Assembly (NCBI GenBank): GCA_900142905.1
Contig: FSRV01000001.1
Location: 1,612,001-1,676,000 of the forward strand
Length of the DNA: 64,000 bases
Origin: Burkholderia sp. GAS332
GTDB lineage: Bacteria > Pseudomonadota > Gammaproteobacteria > Burkholderiales > Burkholderiaceae
Direction of reading: 5' to 3'
A program made the translations under genes and the position numbers. Below the pieces are notes generated by a model, which saw nothing but the letters and a program-made list of their open reading frames with translations, ran no database searches and was not told where the DNA came from. Position 1 is the stretch's first letter; every line of letters starts with the position of its first letter. Positions 60,571 through 64,000 of the stretch are shown here, piece after piece.

Positions 60571-61710
60571 ATGAAACGTTCCGCACTTTCCCTCCACGCA
60601 ACCCGCATGGCGGCGCTGGCGCTTGCCCTGGTAACGCTCGCCGGCTGTGACACGCTGAACGACTGGTTCGCCTCCGACCGCGTCAACTACAAGGGCGCGG
60701 CCAGCGCGCCGCCGCTCGCCGTTCCGGGCGATCTGACCACCACGCCGACCGATCAGCGCTACGTGGCGCCGCCGACCAATCTGGCGCTGGGCGGCTCGCC
60801 GCAACGCGCGGTCACCGCAGCGGGCAATGCCACGGAAGGCCAGCCGAATGCGCAAGACCCGCTGGGCATGCACATCGAGCGTGATGGCGATCGCCGCTGG
60901 CTGGTCGTCGACGGCCGCACGCCGGAACAACTGTGGCCGCAGTTGCAGGAGTTCTGGCAGGAAAACGGCTTCGCACTGAAAACCGATGCGCCGGCCACCG
61001 GCATCATGACGACCGACTGGGCTGAAAACCGCGCCAATATTCCGGACGACTGGTTCCGTCGCACGGTCGGCAAGGTGATCGACTTCGCCTACTCGTCGGG
61101 CACCCGTGACAGCTTCCGCACGCTCGTGTCACGCGGTCCGGCTGACGCCACGGACATCTCGATCACGCATAGCGCGATGGAAGAAATGCTGACCGGCCAG
61201 GACAAGACCTCGTCGCGCTGGGAAGAGCGTCCGCGCGATCCGGCGCTGGAAGCGCTGTTCCTGAGCAAGCTGATGCAGAAGTTCGGCCTGACCGAAGCGC
61301 AGTCGAAGCAACTTCTGACCGACGCTCGCCCGGCCACCGCGCCGGCCACGATCGACCAGAGCGCGGGCGCCTCGACGCTCGACCTGCCGGAATCGTTCGA
61401 TCGCGCATGGCTGCGCGTGGGTCTCGCGCTTGACCGCACCAACTTCACCGTCGACAACCGCGACCGCGCGAAAGGCATCTACTACGTGCGTTACGCAGAT
61501 TCGATGCAGGAACTGAAGAAGGAAGGGCTGTTCGGCAAGCTGTTCTACAGCAGCAATGCGTCGAAGAAGCCGGGTCAGGAATTCCTCGTCAATGTGCGCT
61601 CGAAGGGCGACACTGTGACGCAGGTGGCGGTGGTGGATTCGAACGGGCAGGTGGATAACTCGTCCGATGCGCAGCGCATTGTGACGTTGCTGCACGCACA
61701 ACTGAACTAA
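60571..61710 (+). CDS. bamC: Outer-membrane assembly lipoprotein BamC
   Basis: The 379-residue product has a lipoprotein signal (LALVTLAGC, lipidated Cys26), an unstructured Pro-rich stretch that in E. coli BamC binds BamD, and two helix-grip domains (beginning near IERDGDRRWLVVDGR and near LPESFDRAWLRVGLALD). It is a subunit of the BAM complex that inserts outer-membrane beta-barrels. The dapA-bamC neighbourhood supports the call. Confidence 0.92.
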   Translation: MKRSALSLHATRMAALALALVTLAGCDTLNDWFASDRVNYKGAASAPPLAVPGDLTTTPTDQRYVAPPTNLALGGSPQRAVTAAGNATEGQPNAQDPLGMHIERDGDRRWLVVDGRTPEQLWPQLQEFWQENGFALKTDAPATGIMTTDWAENRANIPDDWFRRTVGKVIDFAYSSGTRDSFRTLVSRGPADATDISITHSAMEEMLTGQDKTSSRWEERPRDPALEALFLSKLMQKFGLTEAQSKQLLTDARPATAPATIDQSAGASTLDLPESFDRAWLRVGLALDRTNFTVDNRDRAKGIYYVRYADSMQELKKEGLFGKLFYSSNASKKPGQEFLVNVRSKGDTVTQVAVVDSNGQVDNSSDAQRIVTLLHAQLN

Positions 61711-61717
61711 GCGGGCT

Positions 61718-62491
61718 GTGCGCTTCGCCAGTCTCGGCAGCGGCAGTGAAGGCAATGCCTTGCTGGTGGAAGCGCAAAGCGGCGCGACCACCACGCGCGT
61801 TCTGCTTGATTGCGGCTTTTCGGCCAAGGAAGTCGAGCGGCGTCTAACGCGGCTCGGCGCGGGCGTTGAAGGTCTCGACGCCATTCTGATTACGCATGAA
61901 CACAGCGACCACATTGGCAGCGCGCTGACGCTGGCGCGCAAGTGGTCGATTCCGTTGTACATGAGCTGGGGCACCGCCCGCGCGGTGGGTGCCGACGAAG
62001 CCGACGTCGACCTGCAGGTGCTGTGGGGCGACGAAGCGGTGGCGATCGGCGACCTCAGCATCCTCCCCTACACCGTTCCTCACGACGCCCGCGAGCCGCT
62101 GCAATACGTGCTCTCCAATGGTGCGAGCCGGCTGGGCGTGCTGACCGACGTCGGCACCTCCACGCCGCACATCAGCGCGGTGCTGAGCGGCTGCGACGCG
62201 CTGGTGCTCGAATGCAATCACGATGTGCGGATGCTGGCGGGCAGCCGGTATCCGCAGTCGCTGAAGGCGCGCATCGGCGGCAATCATGGGCATCTGAACA
62301 ACGAAGCGGCGGCTGAAATCCTGGCCTCGCTCGACCGTTCGCGTTTGCGCCATCTGGTGGCTGCGCATCTGAGTCAGCAGAACAACTCGCCGGAACTGGC
62401 GCGGGCTGCCATGGCGGGTGTGTTGGGTGCTGCGCCGACCGACGTGGTGGTCGCGTCTCAAGATGATGGCTTTGCCTGGCTGAGCTTGTGA
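61718..62491 (+). CDS. Metallo-beta-lactamase-fold hydrolase (YycJ/WalJ type)
   Basis: A 257-residue cytosolic MBL protein that starts at GTG: MRFASLGSGSEGNALLVEAQ. The metal motif is ITHEHSDHIGSA, with later ligands in VPHDAREP and ECNHDVRML. It matches the YycJ/VicX group, thought to be nucleases with roles in DNA metabolism or cell-wall signalling. It begins seven bases after bamC and is surely co-transcribed. In many beta-proteobacteria the dapA-bamC-MBL order is the same. Confidence 0.9.
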   Translation: MRFASLGSGSEGNALLVEAQSGATTTRVLLDCGFSAKEVERRLTRLGAGVEGLDAILITHEHSDHIGSALTLARKWSIPLYMSWGTARAVGADEADVDLQVLWGDEAVAIGDLSILPYTVPHDAREPLQYVLSNGASRLGVLTDVGTSTPHISAVLSGCDALVLECNHDVRMLAGSRYPQSLKARIGGNHGHLNNEAAAEILASLDRSRLRHLVAAHLSQQNNSPELARAAMAGVLGAAPTDVVVASQDDGFAWLSL

Positions 62492-62565
62492 TCCGTTTCT
62501 AATTATCTGGCGTTGCCGCACGCAGCCGCGATTGGCGGCCGGCCGGGCGCAACGGCGGTGCAATG

Positions 62566-62603
62566 AAAAAAGCCCATGACGATTGCTCGCCATGGGCTTT
62601 TTC
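62566..62603. terminator. Bidirectional intrinsic terminator
   Basis: AAAAAGCCCATG (62567-62578) pairs with CATGGGCTTTTT (62591-62602), loop of 12 bases. It separates the convergent MBL and Bax-inhibitor genes. Confidence 0.88.
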
Positions 62604-62652
62604 TTTAAGGCCGGTATATCGGGCGCCGCCGGGCGCCCGCCTTGCGTCAGAC

Positions 62653-63351
62653 TTAGTTGCGGTTGCCGCCGAAGATGCCGAGCAGCGCGAGCAGGTTGAC
62701 GAACACGTTGTACAGGTCCAGATAGATCGCGAGGGTGGCGGTGATGTAATTCGTCTCGCCACCGTTCACGACGCGCTGGACGTCGAACAGCATGTAGGCC
62801 GAGAAGATCACGATGGCCAGCACCGACACGGTCAGCATCAACGCCGGCAGGTGCAGGAACACGTTCGCGACCGAAGCCAGCAGCAGCACGATCACGCCCA
62901 TGAACAGCCATTTGCCGAGACCCGAGAAGTCACGCTTGCTGACCGTGGCGATCGTTGCCATGGAGGCGAAGATCACACCAGTGCCACCGAAGGCGAGCAT
63001 GATCAGTGACGGGCCGTTCGAAAAACCGAGTACGAAGCTCAGGATGCGCGACAGCATCAGGCCCATGAAGAACGTGAAGCCGAGCAGCACGAATACGCCG
63101 ATGGCGCTGTCTTTGGTTTTCTGGATGGCGAACATGAAGCCGAAGGCGATCGCGAAGAACGCCAGCATGCTCATGCCCGGGCTGGTGGCGGCGAACAGCG
63201 AGAAACCGGTGGCTACGCCTACCCAGGCGCCGAGCACTGTCGGAATCATGGACAGCGCGAGCAGCCAGTAGGTGTTCCGTAGTACGCGGTTGCGCGTTTC
63301 GACCGTGCTGACCGCGCCATTGCGGCCAAAGCTATACGGATGATCGTTCAT
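62653..63351 (-). CDS. Bax inhibitor-1 / YccA family membrane protein
   Basis: A 232-residue polytopic protein with seven hydrophobic segments (for example YWLLALSMIPTVLGAWVGVA, FVLLGFTFFMGLML, LMLTVSVLAIVIFSAYMLF) and the C-terminal NYITATLAIYLDLYNVFVNL motif with the conserved Asp. Family members form pH-sensitive cation leak channels; YccA of E. coli modulates the FtsH protease and YbhL is another relative. It stands alone, divergent from ndk. Confidence 0.94.
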   Translation of the reverse strand: MNDHPYSFGRNGAVSTVETRNRVLRNTYWLLALSMIPTVLGAWVGVATGFSLFAATSPGMSMLAFFAIAFGFMFAIQKTKDSAIGVFVLLGFTFFMGLMLSRILSFVLGFSNGPSLIMLAFGGTGVIFASMATIATVSKRDFSGLGKWLFMGVIVLLLASVANVFLHLPALMLTVSVLAIVIFSAYMLFDVQRVVNGGETNYITATLAIYLDLYNVFVNLLALLGIFGGNRN

Positions 63352-63662
63352 GGTCTCTCCTTACCTCAGAAGCGTGTTGCGTAATGGTTGTGCGGCGGTT
63401 TGTGTAGCAGGCTGTGCGCCGGGTTGTACAGCACCGGCCGGAATTCATGCCGCCAGTCGCAGGGTGTTCATCCCTAAGATTGGCGCGGAGGCCGGGAGTT
63501 TCAATACCCGGAAAATGTCCACACGGCCTACGCTACCAGTATTCAGAAACTCCTGCTTGGAGTCTTTCAATGCTGTAAGGGTTCAATCGCAATCATACAC
63601 GGGAACATGCTACAATAGCGGATTCATTTGAATCTGTAACCTCTTAATTTTTTGGAGTTTTT
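63352..63662. other. 311-base divergent region between the Bax-inhibitor gene and ndk
   Basis: A TACAAT at 63611-63616 on the plus strand is a plausible ndk -10, giving a leader of about 40 bases; the region between it and the ATG is AT-rich and includes TTTTTTGGAG as ribosome binding site. On the minus side AGGAGA precedes the Bax-inhibitor start. No gene is supported. Confidence 0.5.
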
Positions 63663-64000
63663 ATGGCGATCGAACGCACCCTGTCGATTATCAAGCCGGA
63701 CGCAGTGGCCAAGAACGTGATCGGTCAGATCTACAGCCGTTTCGAAAACGCTGGCCTGAAGATTGTGGCTTCGCGCATGGTCCATCTGTCGCGCGCTGAC
63801 GCAGAGAAGTTCTACGCTGTGCACGCTGCACGCCCGTTCTTCAAGGACCTGGTTGATTTCATGATCTCGGGCCCGGTGGTCGTGCAAGCGCTGGAAGGCG
63901 AAAACGCGATCCTGAAGCACCGCGACCTGATGGGTGCAACGGACCCGAAGAAGGCAGAAAAGGGCACGATCCGCGCCGACTTCGCCGACAGCATCGACGC
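63663..64000 (+). CDS. ndk: Nucleoside diphosphate kinase (3' end outside window)
   Basis: The visible 112 codons, [20 protein letters not shown] to [11 protein letters not shown], cover about four-fifths of a normal 140-residue enzyme that balances nucleoside triphosphate pools. The phosphate-accepting His of the NxVHGSD motif would come within a few residues after the window edge, so it cannot be checked. GGAG lies nine bases before the ATG. The open frame on the opposite strand is a shadow. Confidence 0.96.
   Translation, partial: MAIERTLSIIKPDAVAKNVIGQIYSRFENAGLKIVASRMVHLSRADAEKFYAVHAARPFFKDLVDFMISGPVVVQALEGENAILKHRDLMGATDPKKAEKGTIRADFADSID

Overview
The window is a GC-rich core-chromosome segment that reads as a beta-proteobacterium of the Burkholderiaceae, most likely Paraburkholderia. 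The evidence is protein-level resemblance plus gene order: a homodimeric-type aceE, aceF and a lipoyl-domain lpdA followed by a phasin gene, a complete isc cluster, a single LolC/E-type permease with lolD, and pyrG-kdsA-eno-ftsB. I saw no rRNA, tRNA, CRISPR array, insertion sequence, phage or plasmid gene. Almost everything is housekeeping. This identification was made by reading the sequence, without database searches.

Layout. 1-5.8 kb: the 5' end of an M3 oligopeptidase gene, an acyltransferase-3 membrane protein, folD, and a pair of secreted proteins of unknown function (DUF2950 and DUF3300). 5.8-16.7 kb: a FixL/FixJ-like two-component pair divergent from the pyruvate dehydrogenase genes aceE-aceF-lpdA, then a convergent phasin gene. 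17.4-23.8 kb: a PBP7-type peptidase, an IclR regulator divergent from two lactate-utilisation (Lut) genes, a Gly/Tyr/Pro-rich lipoprotein, a small orphan protein and a low-molecular-weight tyrosine phosphatase. 23.9-30.3 kb: iscR-iscS-iscU-iscA-hscB-hscA-fdx-iscX, with IscR boxes at the front and two internal hairpins. 30.3-37.2 kb, mostly minus strand: a glycine-zipper protein, lysS, prfB (with its +1 frameshift site), recJ and an RpfE-like protein.

37.4-46 kb: a small acidic protein, a second acyltransferase related to the first, lolC-lolD, tatD, comEC and an alpha/beta hydrolase. 46.2-50.7 kb: pyrG-kdsA (overlapping), eno and ftsB. 50.9-54.3 kb: a small lipoprotein, Hsp33, a gamma-class carbonic anhydrase-like protein and a DUF455 ferritin-like protein. 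54.4-59.5 kb: a hydrolase, a PHP phosphoesterase, a YciO/Sua5 protein, an M50 protease, trpS and a methyltransferase. 59.5-64 kb: dapA-bamC-metallo-beta-lactamase, a Bax-inhibitor-1 protein and the start of ndk.

How the parts fit: the PDH genes feed acetyl-CoA to central metabolism and the nearby phasin coats polyhydroxyalkanoate granules made from acetyl-CoA. The isc cluster builds Fe-S clusters, which the LutA/LutB proteins require. The best leads for new biology are regulatory or concern uncharacterised proteins: a compound palindrome in front of aceE next to the two-component pair, the segmented isc cluster, the DUF3300-DUF2950 pair with its long leader, a palindrome just upstream of the phasin promoter, and several short intergenic 12-bp tandem repeats. 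I found nothing that clearly amounts to an undescribed multi-gene system.
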